Assembly: GCA_900321715.1 (NCBI GenBank)
Contig: ONXC01000014.1
Coordinates: 1-64,000 of the forward strand
Length of the DNA stretch: 64,000 bases
Direction: 5' to 3'
DNA from: an uncultured Bacteroidales bacterium
GTDB taxonomy: Bacteria; Bacteroidota; Bacteroidia; Bacteroidales; UBA932
In this document: in pieces, positions 24,833-34,223 of the stretch
Layout of the letters: each line of letters begins with the position of its first letter
How positions within the stretch are numbered: position 1 is the stretch's first letter
Translations under genes and position numbers: made by a program
The notes under the pieces: model-generated
Seen by the model: only the letters and a program-made list of their open reading frames with translations
Told to the model about the DNA's origin: nothing
The model's database searches: none

Positions 24833-24954
24833 GTTCTCCCCTTGCGGTGGAGACCAACTATCTGATTATTAGCAACTTACGGGATTCTCTACCAGAAAAA
24901 GTTCTCCCAGAGAATCCCGTAACTTATTATGTCTCAATGGTTTAGCCTCCACCC
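24833..24954 (-). repeat. MITE-like element, copy B
   Basis: Inverted relative to copies A and C. Ends GCGGTGGA (24844-24851) and TCCACC (24948-24953) face each other. The interior has an exact 12-bp stem ACGGGATTCTCT / AGAGAATCCCGT around ACCAGAAAAAGTTCTCCC. The element fills the gap between the peptidase stop and the recG stop and could serve as a bidirectional terminator. Confidence 0.7.
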
Positions 24955-24959
24955 AAAAT

Positions 24960-27089
24960 CTATGATATCTGGGAGTAATCCTTGGTGACGTACTTATCTT
25001 TCCGTAGTTCCGCCGCCAGTGGAGCATTCTGCGGCTGCGATAGCGTAGGATCCTGGTCCAGGATGTGCTGGGCATAGCCCCTGGCATCAGAGAGAATGAT
25101 GCCGTCCTTTGCAAGGGATGCAATATTTAGTGAGATGGGAAGACCGCTCTGCTGGGTACCCTCAAGGTCCCCGGGGCCGCGGAGTTTCATGTCTTCTTCG
25201 GCCAGTTCAAAACCGTTTTCAGTGGCGCAGAGAAGGTCCAGGCGCTTCTGTGACTCCTTTGAAACCTTGGTGCCCTTCATCAGGATGCAGTAGGAACGCT
25301 CTGCGCCGCGGCCCACCCTGCCCCTTAACTGGTGCAACTGGCTGAGGCCGAACCTTTCTGCGCTTTCAATCACCATCACTGAAGCGTTGGGAACGTCCAC
25401 GCCCACCTCGATCACGGTGGTGGAAACCAGAATATTTGCCCTTCCGGCGGCAAAGGCGCTCATGTTGAAATCCTTCTCCTGATTGCTCTGCTGCCCGTGC
25501 ACTATTGCCACCTTGTACTGGGGCAGCGGGAACGCTTTCACTATCTCTTCATAACCCAGTTCAAGGTTCTTGTAATCCAGTTTCTCGCTCTCAAAGATGA
25601 GCGGGTAAACAATGAACGCCTGGCGTCCCTTTGCTATCTCATCCCTGATGAAATTGTGCATGGCGTGCCGCTTCCCTTCCCCCACACAGATGGTTGTGAT
25701 GGGTTTTCTCCCGGGAGGCATCTCATCTATGACGGACACGTCAAGGTCTCCGTACAGGGTCATTGCCAGGGTGCGTGGAATGGGCGTTGCGGTCATAACC
25801 AGAACGTGCGGAGGAATGCCGTTGTAGCCCTTGCTCCAGAGGCGGGCGCGCTGGTCCACGCCAAAGCGGTGCTGCTCGTCAATGACGGCAAGCCCAAGGG
25901 CCTTGAACTGAACAGTATCTTCAATGAGGGCGTGCGTGCCGATAAGCACTCCTACGCTTCCGTCCTCCAACCCCGCGTGGATGCTCCGTCGCGCCGCAGT
26001 ACCGGTAGAACCGGTGAGGAGTTCCACCCTCACGCCGGTGGGCCTGAGGTACTTTGATACATTTGCAAAGTGCTGCTGTGCAAGCACTTCCGTAGGAGCC
26101 ATAATGCAGGCCTGGTAGCCGTTTCCAACAGCGATGAGGGAGCTGAGCACGGCCACCATAGTCTTTCCGGAACCAACGTCTCCCTGCAGGAGGCGGTTCA
26201 TCTGATGGCCGCTTTTCATATCCTCACGGATCTCACGGATGACCCTTTTCTGGGCGCCGGTGAGTTCATACGGAAGAGCCCTGAAGCATGCGTTGAAGGC
26301 TTCCCCCACGGCCGGCATCTTAAGGCCCACGGCGCTGCTGCTCCGGATGTATTTTTGCTTGAGAAGACTCAGCTGAAGTAGGAAAAGTTCCTCGAATTTG
26401 AGCCTGTATGTAGCTTTGGCCAGAGCGTCCTGGCTTACCGGAAAATGTATTTGACGCAGTGCGTAAGTTAAAGGCACTAAACCCTTTTCTTTCAATACGT
26501 AATCCGGAAGGGTATCCTGCAGTACCGGAAGTATTCCTTCAAGTGCAGTGCCTATGATTTTTGTCATGAACCGGCCCGTTATTCCGCCGTTTTTCAGGCG
26601 CTCCGTGGAGGTGTAGATTCCGGTAAGGGTTCCGGTGGCCGATGTATCCGGCGCATCCACTTCCGGATGCACCATATTGAGGTGATTATTGAATACGGCA
26701 GGCTTCCCGAAGAATATAAATGTGGAGCCAGGAACAAGGCGGGTGTGCATCCATTTCACGCCCTTGAAAAACACCACCTCCATCTCACCGGATTCATCGG
26801 CCACAATGGCGCTTAGACGGGCTACAAGATTGTACTTGAGTTTGTCCGGAGGCAGTTCCGCACCGTTTTTGGCGTAGAGACGCACCTTAGTAACCGTGGC
26901 GCGAACCTGGACCTGGGCAAGATCCGGATGGATATCGGCAATGCGAACAATGCTGCTGCGGTCTATGTAGCGGAAAGGATACAGGCGCACAAGGTCCCCG
27001 ACGGTAGCTATTCCAAGCTCCTTCTCAAGTAGTTCCGCCCTTTTGGGCCCGACGCCCGGGAGGTACTGTATGGCAGTGTCCAAGTTCAT
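24960..27089 (-). CDS. recG: ATP-dependent DNA helicase RecG
   Basis: 709 aa. N-terminal wedge (OB) domain ('QVRATVTKVRLY', 'EMEVVFFKGVKWM'), Walker A 'LLQGDVGSGKTMVAV', Walker B-like 'LAVIDEQHRFGVDQR', 'LVMTATPIPRTLAMT' and 'RGRVGRGAERSYCIL'. It rewinds stalled forks and branch-migrates recombination intermediates. It is read toward copy B and has a TATCTTTG box (27096-27103) seven bases before its ATG. Confidence 0.98.
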   Translation of the reverse strand: MNLDTAIQYLPGVGPKRAELLEKELGIATVGDLVRLYPFRYIDRSSIVRIADIHPDLAQVQVRATVTKVRLYAKNGAELPPDKLKYNLVARLSAIVADESGEMEVVFFKGVKWMHTRLVPGSTFIFFGKPAVFNNHLNMVHPEVDAPDTSATGTLTGIYTSTERLKNGGITGRFMTKIIGTALEGILPVLQDTLPDYVLKEKGLVPLTYALRQIHFPVSQDALAKATYRLKFEELFLLQLSLLKQKYIRSSSAVGLKMPAVGEAFNACFRALPYELTGAQKRVIREIREDMKSGHQMNRLLQGDVGSGKTMVAVLSSLIAVGNGYQACIMAPTEVLAQQHFANVSKYLRPTGVRVELLTGSTGTAARRSIHAGLEDGSVGVLIGTHALIEDTVQFKALGLAVIDEQHRFGVDQRARLWSKGYNGIPPHVLVMTATPIPRTLAMTLYGDLDVSVIDEMPPGRKPITTICVGEGKRHAMHNFIRDEIAKGRQAFIVYPLIFESEKLDYKNLELGYEEIVKAFPLPQYKVAIVHGQQSNQEKDFNMSAFAAGRANILVSTTVIEVGVDVPNASVMVIESAERFGLSQLHQLRGRVGRGAERSYCILMKGTKVSKESQKRLDLLCATENGFELAEEDMKLRGPGDLEGTQQSGLPISLNIASLAKDGIILSDARGYAQHILDQDPTLSQPQNAPLAAELRKDKYVTKDYSQIS

Positions 27090-27095
27090 CAGCTA

Positions 27096-27103
27096 CAAAG
27101 ATA
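27096..27103 (-). promoter_or_regulatory. -7 box of recG
   Basis: TATCTTTG on the minus strand, six bases upstream of the ATG at 27089, so the transcript is near-leaderless. No clear -33. Confidence 0.5.
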
Positions 27104-27125
27104 GTAAAAAAGGGGGAAAAGGTAA

Positions 27126-27247
27126 GCGGTGGAGGTTAAGTTGTTGACATACAATTATTTACAAGATTATCTGGGAGAAGATATTCTGGTAGAAGATTCT
27201 ATAACGCTCTGAAAAACAGCCATTTAAGGTCCACCGCAAGGGGAGAA
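27126..27247 (+). repeat. MITE-like element, copy C
   Basis: Perfect 8-bp terminal inverted repeats GCGGTGGA (27126-27133) and TCCACCGC (27230-27237), extended imperfectly by GGTTAAG / TTTAAGG. The interior shares CTGGGAGAAG and TTCTGGTAGAAGATTCT with copies A and B, and the right flank AAGGGGAGAAC is shared too. No coding capacity. Confidence 0.7.
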
Positions 27248-27318
27248 CTGTTGTGGAGGGGCAAAGCAAAAAGGGAAAGTGAAGGGCTCGTATATGCGCG
27301 CACGTGAGAAATTTTTGT

Positions 27319-27326
27319 TATATTTG
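27319..27326 (+). promoter_or_regulatory. -7 box of gdhA
   Basis: TATATTTG, 64 bases before the ATG. No TTTG is found at the ideal -33 spacing, so activation by another factor is possible. Confidence 0.5.
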
Positions 27327-27389
27327 TGAGATTATACACTTAAAGCGCAAATAGATAAACAAAATACGGTTAGTTAATAGTACTTTTTT

Positions 27390-28745
27390 ATGGACAAATT
27401 CATCAACAATTACATCGAGGGCTTCATGGGCTCCGTTGTATCCAGGAATCCCGGTGAGAAAGAGTTCCACCAGGCAGTGAGGGAAGTTGTGGAAAGCGTA
27501 GCCCCCTTCATGATGGACTACCCCCACCTCATGGACCAGAAGATCCTGGAAAGGATTGTGGAGCCTGAGCGCATCATCATCTTCCGCGTCCCCTGGATGG
27601 ACGACCGAGGAGAGATCCAGATCAACCGCGGCTTCCGTGTCCAGTGCAATAGCGCTATCGGCCCATATAAGGGCGGTATCCGCTTCCATCCCAGCGTAAA
27701 CCTCTCAATCATGAAGTTCCTCGCCTTTGAGCAGACCTTCAAAAACGCCCTCACAACCCTCCCTATGGGCGGTGCAAAGGGCGGCAGTGACTTCAATCCC
27801 CGCGGAAAGTCAGACGCAGAGGTGATGCGTTTCTGCCAGAGCTTCATGACTGAACTTTTCCGTCATATCGGCCCTAATACCGATGTCCCTGCTGGTGACA
27901 TTGGCGTAGGCGGCCGTGAGATTGGCTTCCTCTTTGGCCAGTACAAGCGCCTGAGAGACGAATTCTCCGGCACCCTTACCGGCAAGGGCATTGCCTGGGG
28001 CGGCTCTCTGCTTCGTCCGGAGGCCACCGGTTACGGCCTCTGCTACTTTGCAGAGCAGATGCTTGCAACCCGCGGAGAAACCTTCGAGGGCAAGAAAGTG
28101 AACATTTCCGGCGCCGGCAACGTGGCCCAGTACGCAGCCCAGAAGGCAATGAGGCTTGGCGCCAAGGTCCAGACACTCTCCGACAGCGACGGCTTCATCT
28201 ATGACCCCGAAGGCCTCAACGAGGAAAAGATGGCATTTGTCCTCCAGCTTAAGAACATCCGCCGCGGCCGAATCAAGGAATACGTCCAGAAATACCCTCA
28301 GGCCCAGTATTTCCCCGGAGAACGCCCCTGGCGCATCCCCTGCGACATAGCCCTCCCCTGCGCAACTCAGAATGAGGTGGAGGTGGCCGATGCCGAGAAT
28401 ATCGTGAAGGGCGGAGCCATCTGCCTTGCAGAGGGCGCCAACATGCCCACCACCCCCGAGGCAATCAAGATAATCCAGGGCGCAGGCCTGCTGTACTCCC
28501 CCGGTAAGGCATCCAACGCCGGCGGCGTAGCAACTTCCGGCCTGGAGATGAGCCAGAACTCCATGCGCACAAGCTGGACCGCAGAGGAAGTGGACCAGTA
28601 CCTCCGCCGCATCATGAGCGACATCCACGCCGCCTGCGTAAAATACGGCACCCGTGAAGACGGCACCGTGAATTACGTCAAGGGCGCAAACATAGCCGGT
28701 TTCATAAAGGTTGCCGGCGCCATGGCCGATCAAGGACTTGTATAG
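27390..28745 (+). CDS. gdhA: NADP-type glutamate dehydrogenase
   Basis: 451 aa, the usual length for hexameric GDH. Motifs: 'NSAIGPYKGGIRFHPSVN', 'LPMGGAKGGSDFNPRGKS' with the catalytic lysine, 'DIGVGGREIGFLFGQYKRL' and 'NVAQYAAQKAMRLGAKV'. It aminates 2-oxoglutarate to glutamate, the main ammonium-assimilation route in Bacteroidales. The following gene starts 6 bases downstream, so the two are co-transcribed. Confidence 0.96.
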   Translation: MDKFINNYIEGFMGSVVSRNPGEKEFHQAVREVVESVAPFMMDYPHLMDQKILERIVEPERIIIFRVPWMDDRGEIQINRGFRVQCNSAIGPYKGGIRFHPSVNLSIMKFLAFEQTFKNALTTLPMGGAKGGSDFNPRGKSDAEVMRFCQSFMTELFRHIGPNTDVPAGDIGVGGREIGFLFGQYKRLRDEFSGTLTGKGIAWGGSLLRPEATGYGLCYFAEQMLATRGETFEGKKVNISGAGNVAQYAAQKAMRLGAKVQTLSDSDGFIYDPEGLNEEKMAFVLQLKNIRRGRIKEYVQKYPQAQYFPGERPWRIPCDIALPCATQNEVEVADAENIVKGGAICLAEGANMPTTPEAIKIIQGAGLLYSPGKASNAGGVATSGLEMSQNSMRTSWTAEEVDQYLRRIMSDIHAACVKYGTREDGTVNYVKGANIAGFIKVAGAMADQGLV

Positions 28746-28751
28746 AAAAGT

Positions 28752-31658
28752 ATGACTGAAACCCTTATGGCAAGAAGGATCCGCCGGATCCTGCTGGTTT
28801 GCAACAACTACGACAACTTCTCCCTGGAGGAGGACGGCCGTCTGGATATGCGTGTCTCACGCGAGTACAGTGAGCTGAACCTCTCCGGACCACCTGTCTT
28901 CGAGCGCGTCTCAACCACCCGTGAGGCCCTTCAGAGGGCCGAATCCGGAGACCGCTGGGACCTTGTGATAACCATGTACAACGTGGGAGAGGTGGACGTA
29001 TTTGACTTTGCCTCCCGCATGAAGGTGCTTTCCCCGGAAACCCCGGTGGTGCTCCTCACCTCCTTCTCAAGGGAAGTGTGGCGCCAGCTGGAAAGCCGTG
29101 ACCGCTCCTGCATGGACTACATCTTCAACTGGAACGGCTCCACGGACCTCATCATTGCCATAATCAAACTTCTTGAGGACAGCATGAACGCCCCCGTGGA
29201 TATCCTGGAAGGGGGCGTCCAGGCCATTCTCCTGGTGGAAGACTCGGTACGCTACTATTCAACCTACCTTCCGCTCCTTTACAAGCTAGTCCTTCAGCAG
29301 AATGCCGATGCTATCCTGGATGCTGTGAACGAAGACCAGCAGATCTTCCGTAAGAGGGCAAGGCCAAAGATCCTGATGGCCACAAACTACGACGACGCAG
29401 TGGCTCTGTACGGGAAATACAAGGAGAACCTCCTTGGAGTCATCTCCGACATAGGTTTCGTGCTTCACAGGTATGACAAGCCGGCCGATGAAAAACTGGA
29501 TGCCGGCGTAGACCTCTGCCGCCTCATCCGCAAGGAAATCCCCAAGATGCCCATCCTCATGCAGAGCTCCCAGGAGAGCATGCGCACGGTTGCCGAAAGC
29601 ATAGGCGCAGGCTTCCTCATGAAGCGCTCCAAGACCCTCACCCATGACCTTGGAGAGTATATAGGCCGTGAATTCGGATTTGGAGACTTTGTGGTCACAA
29701 ATGCCCGCGGAAGGGAATCGGCCCGTGCACGGAACCTCCAGGGCGCGGAAGAGATAATAGCCACCATCCCTGAGCCCCAGCTTGAGAAACTCCGCAGCAA
29801 GAACTACGTCTCCCGATGGCTCCTTGCAAGGGGTATCTTCAAGGAGGGAAACGCCCTGAAGAACACTACTTTTGAGACAACGGAGAAATTCCGCGAGGCC
29901 GCCGTGAAGAGCATCCACTCCTACAGGATTTCCCAGAACCTTGGCGTTGTGGCGCGCTTTGACCCCGCAACCTACAACGACACAGTGTGGTTCTCCCGCT
30001 TTGGAGAGGGCTCCATGGGCGGTAAGGCCCGCGGCCTGGCATTCCTGAACCAGATTCTAGACAAGCACAAACTCTACCACAAGTGGGAAGACGTCCATGT
30101 GATGGTGCCCCGCACCCTTGTGATAGCAACGGAATACTTTGACCGCTTCATCCTTGAGAACGGTCTCCAGTATGTGATAAACAGCGATATCCAGGACTCT
30201 GAGATACTGTCGGAATTCGTTTCCTCCAACCTTCCCATGGAACTTACGGAGGCCCTCCGCAGTTTCATCAGGGTGGTCCGCACTCCCCTTGCGGTACGCT
30301 CTTCCTCCAAACTGGAAGATTCCTACTATCAGCCGTTTGCGGGTGTCTACTCCACCTACATGATTCCGGCCGTGGAGAACGAGGACCAGCAGCTGCGCCT
30401 TCTTTCAAAGGCCATAAAGAGCGTGTACGCATCCGTGTACTTTGCCCCTTCAAGGGGTTATATCACAGCCACCGGAAACGTGATTTCAGAGGAGAAGATG
30501 GCAATCATCATCCAGGAAATCTGCGGTTCAGAGCAGGACGGCTGCTTCTTCCCCACCCTTTCAGGAGTGGCCAGGAGCGTGAATTTCTATCCTATCGGCC
30601 ATGAAAGGGCAGAGGAAGGAATTGCCAAGATTGCCTATGGCCTGGGGAAGGCCGTGGTGGACGGAGAGCAGGTTCTGCGCTTCTCCCCGGAATACCCCAA
30701 ACACGTCCTCCAGACTTCCACCCCTGACCTTGCAATGCGTGACACCCAGCAGGTGATGTACGCACTGGATCTCCAGCCGGAGCGCTTCAAGACTTCCCTT
30801 GACGACGCAGTTAACCTTTCCCGCATCCCCATCACGGAGTGCGGCAGGTTCCCCTCCTTCTCAAAGGTTGTCTCCACATATGACTTTGAGAACCAGCGCA
30901 TGGTGGACTCCCCCATCCCGGAGGGTCCCAAGGTGGTGAGCTTTGCCCACATCCTCCGCTACAACACCTTCCCGCTGGCCCCGATAGTGAAGGAACTGCT
31001 GGAGGTGTGCACCGCTGAGATGAAGTCCAGCGTGGAGATAGAATTTGCCGCAGAGCCTTCCACGGGCATTTTCAACGCCCTCCAGATACGTCCAATCTCC
31101 TCCGACAGCCTGAAGGCCGACGTAGACTGGCGCAGCATTGACACCGAAGGAGCCTTTGTGAACTCCTCCAGCGCCCTTGGAACCGGCTGGGTAGAAGGCA
31201 TCCAGGATATCATCTACCTCAAGGCCGATGTTTTTGACAAGATGAAGACCCGCGAGATGGCGGCAGAGCTCCGCGATCTCAACGCCCGCATGAGGGCCGA
31301 AGGCCGTCAGTACATCCTCATAGGATATGGAAGGTGGGGCTCCAGCATCCCCACACTGGGCGTACCGGTTGTGTGGAGCGACATCTCGGAGACAAAGGTC
31401 CTGGTGGAGTGCTCCCTGCCGGATTTCCGCGTAGATCCAAGCCAGGGCACTCACTTCTTCCAGAATCTCACCTCCTTCAATGCCGGCTACGTGAACGTAG
31501 ACCCTTACACAAGGCAGGGAGACTCCCTGGACCTGAGTGTCCTTGACGCCCTTCCCGCCCAGGAAGAGACCCCCTGGATGAGGCTTGTACACCTTGAAAA
31601 GCCAATATCGGCCTGTGTTGACGGCCGCAGCGGCAGGGCATTTTTGAAACTGGATTAA
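28752..31658 (+). CDS. Double receiver-like / PEP-pyruvate-binding (PPDK N-terminal) fusion protein
   Basis: 968 aa. Residues about 13-135 look like a degenerate response-regulator receiver: the phosphoacceptor position reads 'LVITMYN' without Asp, though 'VVLLTS' is kept. Residues about 163-320 form a second receiver with 'LLVEDS' and Asp233 in 'GVISDIGF'. From about 410 to 790 there is a PPDK/PEP-synthase N-terminal (ATP-grasp) domain ('GEGSMGGKARGLAFLN', 'TPLAVRSSSKLEDS', 'NALQIRPIS'). The phosphohistidine and PEP-binding domains of true PEP synthase are not visible, so it is unlikely to make PEP. A regulatory phosphotransfer role tied to GdhA is plausible because the genes adjoin. An internal ATG at 28767 is an alternative start. 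Confidence 0.8.
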   Translation: MTETLMARRIRRILLVCNNYDNFSLEEDGRLDMRVSREYSELNLSGPPVFERVSTTREALQRAESGDRWDLVITMYNVGEVDVFDFASRMKVLSPETPVVLLTSFSREVWRQLESRDRSCMDYIFNWNGSTDLIIAIIKLLEDSMNAPVDILEGGVQAILLVEDSVRYYSTYLPLLYKLVLQQNADAILDAVNEDQQIFRKRARPKILMATNYDDAVALYGKYKENLLGVISDIGFVLHRYDKPADEKLDAGVDLCRLIRKEIPKMPILMQSSQESMRTVAESIGAGFLMKRSKTLTHDLGEYIGREFGFGDFVVTNARGRESARARNLQGAEEIIATIPEPQLEKLRSKNYVSRWLLARGIFKEGNALKNTTFETTEKFREAAVKSIHSYRISQNLGVVARFDPATYNDTVWFSRFGEGSMGGKARGLAFLNQILDKHKLYHKWEDVHVMVPRTLVIATEYFDRFILENGLQYVINSDIQDSEILSEFVSSNLPMELTEALRSFIRVVRTPLAVRSSSKLEDSYYQPFAGVYSTYMIPAVENEDQQLRLLSKAIKSVYASVYFAPSRGYITATGNVISEEKMAIIIQEICGSEQDGCFFPTLSGVARSVNFYPIGHERAEEGIAKIAYGLGKAVVDGEQVLRFSPEYPKHVLQTSTPDLAMRDTQQVMYALDLQPERFKTSLDDAVNLSRIPITECGRFPSFSKVVSTYDFENQRMVDSPIPEGPKVVSFAHILRYNTFPLAPIVKELLEVCTAEMKSSVEIEFAAEPSTGIFNALQIRPISSDSLKADVDWRSIDTEGAFVNSSSALGTGWVEGIQDIIYLKADVFDKMKTREMAAELRDLNARMRAEGRQYILIGYGRWGSSIPTLGVPVVWSDISETKVLVECSLPDFRVDPSQGTHFFQNLTSFNAGYVNVDPYTRQGDSLDLSVLDALPAQEETPWMRLVHLEKPISACVDGRSGRAFLKLD

Positions 31659-31661
31659 AAG

Positions 31662-33188
31662 ATGAAAGAGTTTGAGATAGCCATAAAGATTGGACGCCCC
31701 ATCCCGGAGGAAGACCTCAGGGCTGCGGCGGCCAAGGCTCTTGGCGTAAAGCCGGATAAGGTTGCACGGACCGTCATTGTGAAAAGAAGCATAGACGCCC
31801 GCCAGGACCCCCTTTACCGCTATAGGGTGCAGGCTTTCAGGGAGGGAGAGGAATATGTTCCGTACAAGGTTGCGCCATATCATGACGTGCATAACGCCAC
31901 TCCCGTGATAGTTATTGGCGCCGGCCCCGCCGGAATGTTCGCTGCCCTGAAACTCCTCCAGAGAGGTCTCAAGCCCATAATCCTGGAACGCGGCAAGGAC
32001 GTAGAGAGAAGGAAGGCCGATATGGCCAGACTCTCCACAAAAGGCATCCTGAACCCGGATTCCAACTACTGCTACGGGGAAGGCGGAGCCGGGGCATTCA
32101 GTGACGGAAAACTCTACACCCGCTCATCAAAGCGCGGAGATATCAGGGAGGTTCTTTACCAACTTGTGGCATTTGGAGCATCTGAGGACATCCTCATAGA
32201 CGCCCACCCGCATATCGGCACAGACCGTCTCCCGGAAATAGTCAAAAACATCCGCAGGTGCATTGAGGAGCACGGAGGTGAATACCACTTTGACAGCCGT
32301 GTCACGGACATAGAGCCAGGTTTCACTGTGAAATGCGGAGAAAAGGAGTACAAGGCCTCCAAGGTTATCCTAGCAACCGGGCATTCTGCAAGGGATATCT
32401 ATGAGATATTTGAGGCAAAGGGATGGGCGCTTGAAGCCAAAGGCTTTGCCCTGGGCGTACGCGTAGAGCATCCCCAGTGGATGATTAACCAGATCCGCTA
32501 CCACGGGAAATACCAGCCGGAGATGCCCACGGCAGAGTATTCATTTGTGCAGCAGGTGGAGGAACGCGGCGTGTTCTCCTTCTGCATGTGCCCGGGAGGC
32601 ATCCTGGTGCCGTCCTCCACGGAGGAAGGCACGGTGGTCCTCAACGGGATGTCCAACGCCGCGCGTAACTCAAAATGGGCAAATGCCGGGGTTGTGGTTC
32701 AGATTGAACCAGGAGACCAGCCTTCAGGATACACCGGACCGTTTGCCCTTATGGATTATCAGAGAGATATAGAAAGGGCTATGTATAACTGGTGCCGTGA
32801 GCACGGTGCAAAGCACCCCTTCACAGCCCCCGCCCAAAGGATGAAAGACTTCTGCCGCGGCATAGTGTCAAAGGACCTCCCCAAGACATCCTATCACCCC
32901 GGCACCCTCAGCGCACCCCTTCACGAGCTTCTTCCGGAGCACGTCTCAATGAGGCTCAGAAGGGCCCTGCCGCAGGTAGACCACCAGATGAAGGGCTACT
33001 ACACCAACGACGCCCTTCTCCTTGGAACGGAATCCCGCACATCCTCCCCCGTGAGGCTGCCAAGGGATCCCGAAACCCTTGAGCACGTGGACGTACCTGG
33101 CCTCTACCCCTGCGGGGAAGGCGCTGGATACGCCGGTGGCATTGTTTCATCGGCCCTTGACGGAATTAACTGCGCTGAAAAGATTTAG
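31662..33188 (+). CDS. FAD-dependent oxidoreductase (COG2509-type)
   Basis: 508 aa. An N-terminal 80-residue ferredoxin-fold-like extension is followed by the FAD-binding 'VIVIGAGPAGMFAALKLL' and 'PIILERGKDVERRKADM', then 'YGEGGAGAFSDGKLYTR', 'VILATGHSARDIYE' and a closing 'YPCGEGAGYAGGIVSSALDG'. It belongs to the widespread, biochemically poorly defined COG2509 flavoprotein family. Cytoplasmic. It starts three bases after the fusion gene and ends 6 bases before tsaD. Confidence 0.9.
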   Translation: MKEFEIAIKIGRPIPEEDLRAAAAKALGVKPDKVARTVIVKRSIDARQDPLYRYRVQAFREGEEYVPYKVAPYHDVHNATPVIVIGAGPAGMFAALKLLQRGLKPIILERGKDVERRKADMARLSTKGILNPDSNYCYGEGGAGAFSDGKLYTRSSKRGDIREVLYQLVAFGASEDILIDAHPHIGTDRLPEIVKNIRRCIEEHGGEYHFDSRVTDIEPGFTVKCGEKEYKASKVILATGHSARDIYEIFEAKGWALEAKGFALGVRVEHPQWMINQIRYHGKYQPEMPTAEYSFVQQVEERGVFSFCMCPGGILVPSSTEEGTVVLNGMSNAARNSKWANAGVVVQIEPGDQPSGYTGPFALMDYQRDIERAMYNWCREHGAKHPFTAPAQRMKDFCRGIVSKDLPKTSYHPGTLSAPLHELLPEHVSMRLRRALPQVDHQMKGYYTNDALLLGTESRTSSPVRLPRDPETLEHVDVPGLYPCGEGAGYAGGIVSSALDGINCAEKI

Positions 33189-33194
33189 AAAGAA

Positions 33195-34217
33195 ATGGCA
33201 GACATCATACTTGGAATAGAATCGTCCTGTGACGACACATCGGCGGCAGTCCTCAGAGACGGGGTCCTGCTCTCAAACGTCATTGCGTCGCAGCAGGTTC
33301 ACAAGGACTTCGGAGGAGTTGTACCGGAGCTTGCCTCCCGCGCCCATGAGCAGAACATAGTGCCCGTGGTGAGCGAAGCCCTCCGCAAGGCCGGAATATC
33401 GGCAAAGGACCTTACGGCAATTGCCTTCACAAGGGGCCCGGGCCTTCTTGGCTCCCTCCTTGTGGGCACTTCATTCGCCAAGGCCCTGAGCCTCTCCCTG
33501 GACATTCCCATGATTATGGTAAACCACCTCCAGGGGCATATCCTGGCCAATTTCGTGCGCCAGGAAGGCGTCCCGGTAAGGGAGCCGGCATTCCCCTACC
33601 TCTGCCTTCTTGTATCAGGCGGCAACTCCCAGATAGTGAAGGTGACAAGTCCCACGGAGTATGAGATCCTTGGCCAGACCATAGATGACGCCGTAGGTGA
33701 AGCCTTTGACAAATGCTCCAAGATGCTGGGCCTTGGTTACCCCGGCGGCCCGGTCATAGACCGCCTTGCAAAGCAGGGTGATCCAAACCGTTTCAAGTTT
33801 GCAATGCCCAATATCCCCGGCCTGGACTACAGTTTCAGCGGCGTCAAGACTTCCCTCCTCTATTTTGTGAGGGACCAGCTTGCCCTGGACCCGGATTTCA
33901 TGGAGAAGAACAAGGAGGACATCTGCGCCAGTTTCCAGAAAACCCTCATAGACATCCTCATGAAAAAGCTCATCCGCGCCTCCAAGGAAACCCGCATCAG
34001 GGAAATCACAATAGGCGGCGGCGTTAGCGCCAACAGCGGCCTCAGGGAGCGCATCACCCTGGAAGGAGAAAAGCGCCACTGGAATGTCTATCTGCCGGAA
34101 TTCAAATTCACCACGGACAACGCCGCCATGATAGCCGTGTCCGGATGGTTCCAGTACAAGGCCGGCGTGCGTACGCCCCTTGATGTAGCACCCGTTTCCA
34201 GGATGGCCGATTTTTAG
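33195..34217 (+). CDS. tsaD: tRNA N6-adenosine threonylcarbamoyltransferase
   Basis: 340 aa. 'ILGIESSCDDTSAAVL' at the N-terminus, 'FTRGPGLLGSLLVGTSFAKA', metal-binding histidines in 'MVNHLQGHI', 'LVSGGNSQIV' and 'IGGGVSANSGLRERI'. It transfers threonylcarbamoyl to A37 of ANN-reading tRNAs (t6A), with TsaB and TsaE. mtaB at 39480 encodes the enzyme that further methylthiolates this base. tamB starts 6 bases downstream. Confidence 0.98.
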   Translation: MADIILGIESSCDDTSAAVLRDGVLLSNVIASQQVHKDFGGVVPELASRAHEQNIVPVVSEALRKAGISAKDLTAIAFTRGPGLLGSLLVGTSFAKALSLSLDIPMIMVNHLQGHILANFVRQEGVPVREPAFPYLCLLVSGGNSQIVKVTSPTEYEILGQTIDDAVGEAFDKCSKMLGLGYPGGPVIDRLAKQGDPNRFKFAMPNIPGLDYSFSGVKTSLLYFVRDQLALDPDFMEKNKEDICASFQKTLIDILMKKLIRASKETRIREITIGGGVSANSGLRERITLEGEKRHWNVYLPEFKFTTDNAAMIAVSGWFQYKAGVRTPLDVAPVSRMADF

Positions 34218-34223
34218 AGAAAG

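Noticed and set aside
30283-30298. Fragment of the MITE family (CTCCCCTTGCGGT) within the PPDK fusion gene
   Set aside because: Only a short match within a normal coding stretch; no ends or core are present.
28752-31658. Annotation as phosphoenolpyruvate synthase
   Set aside because: Only the N-terminal ATP-grasp part is seen; the phosphohistidine and PEP-binding domains are not.
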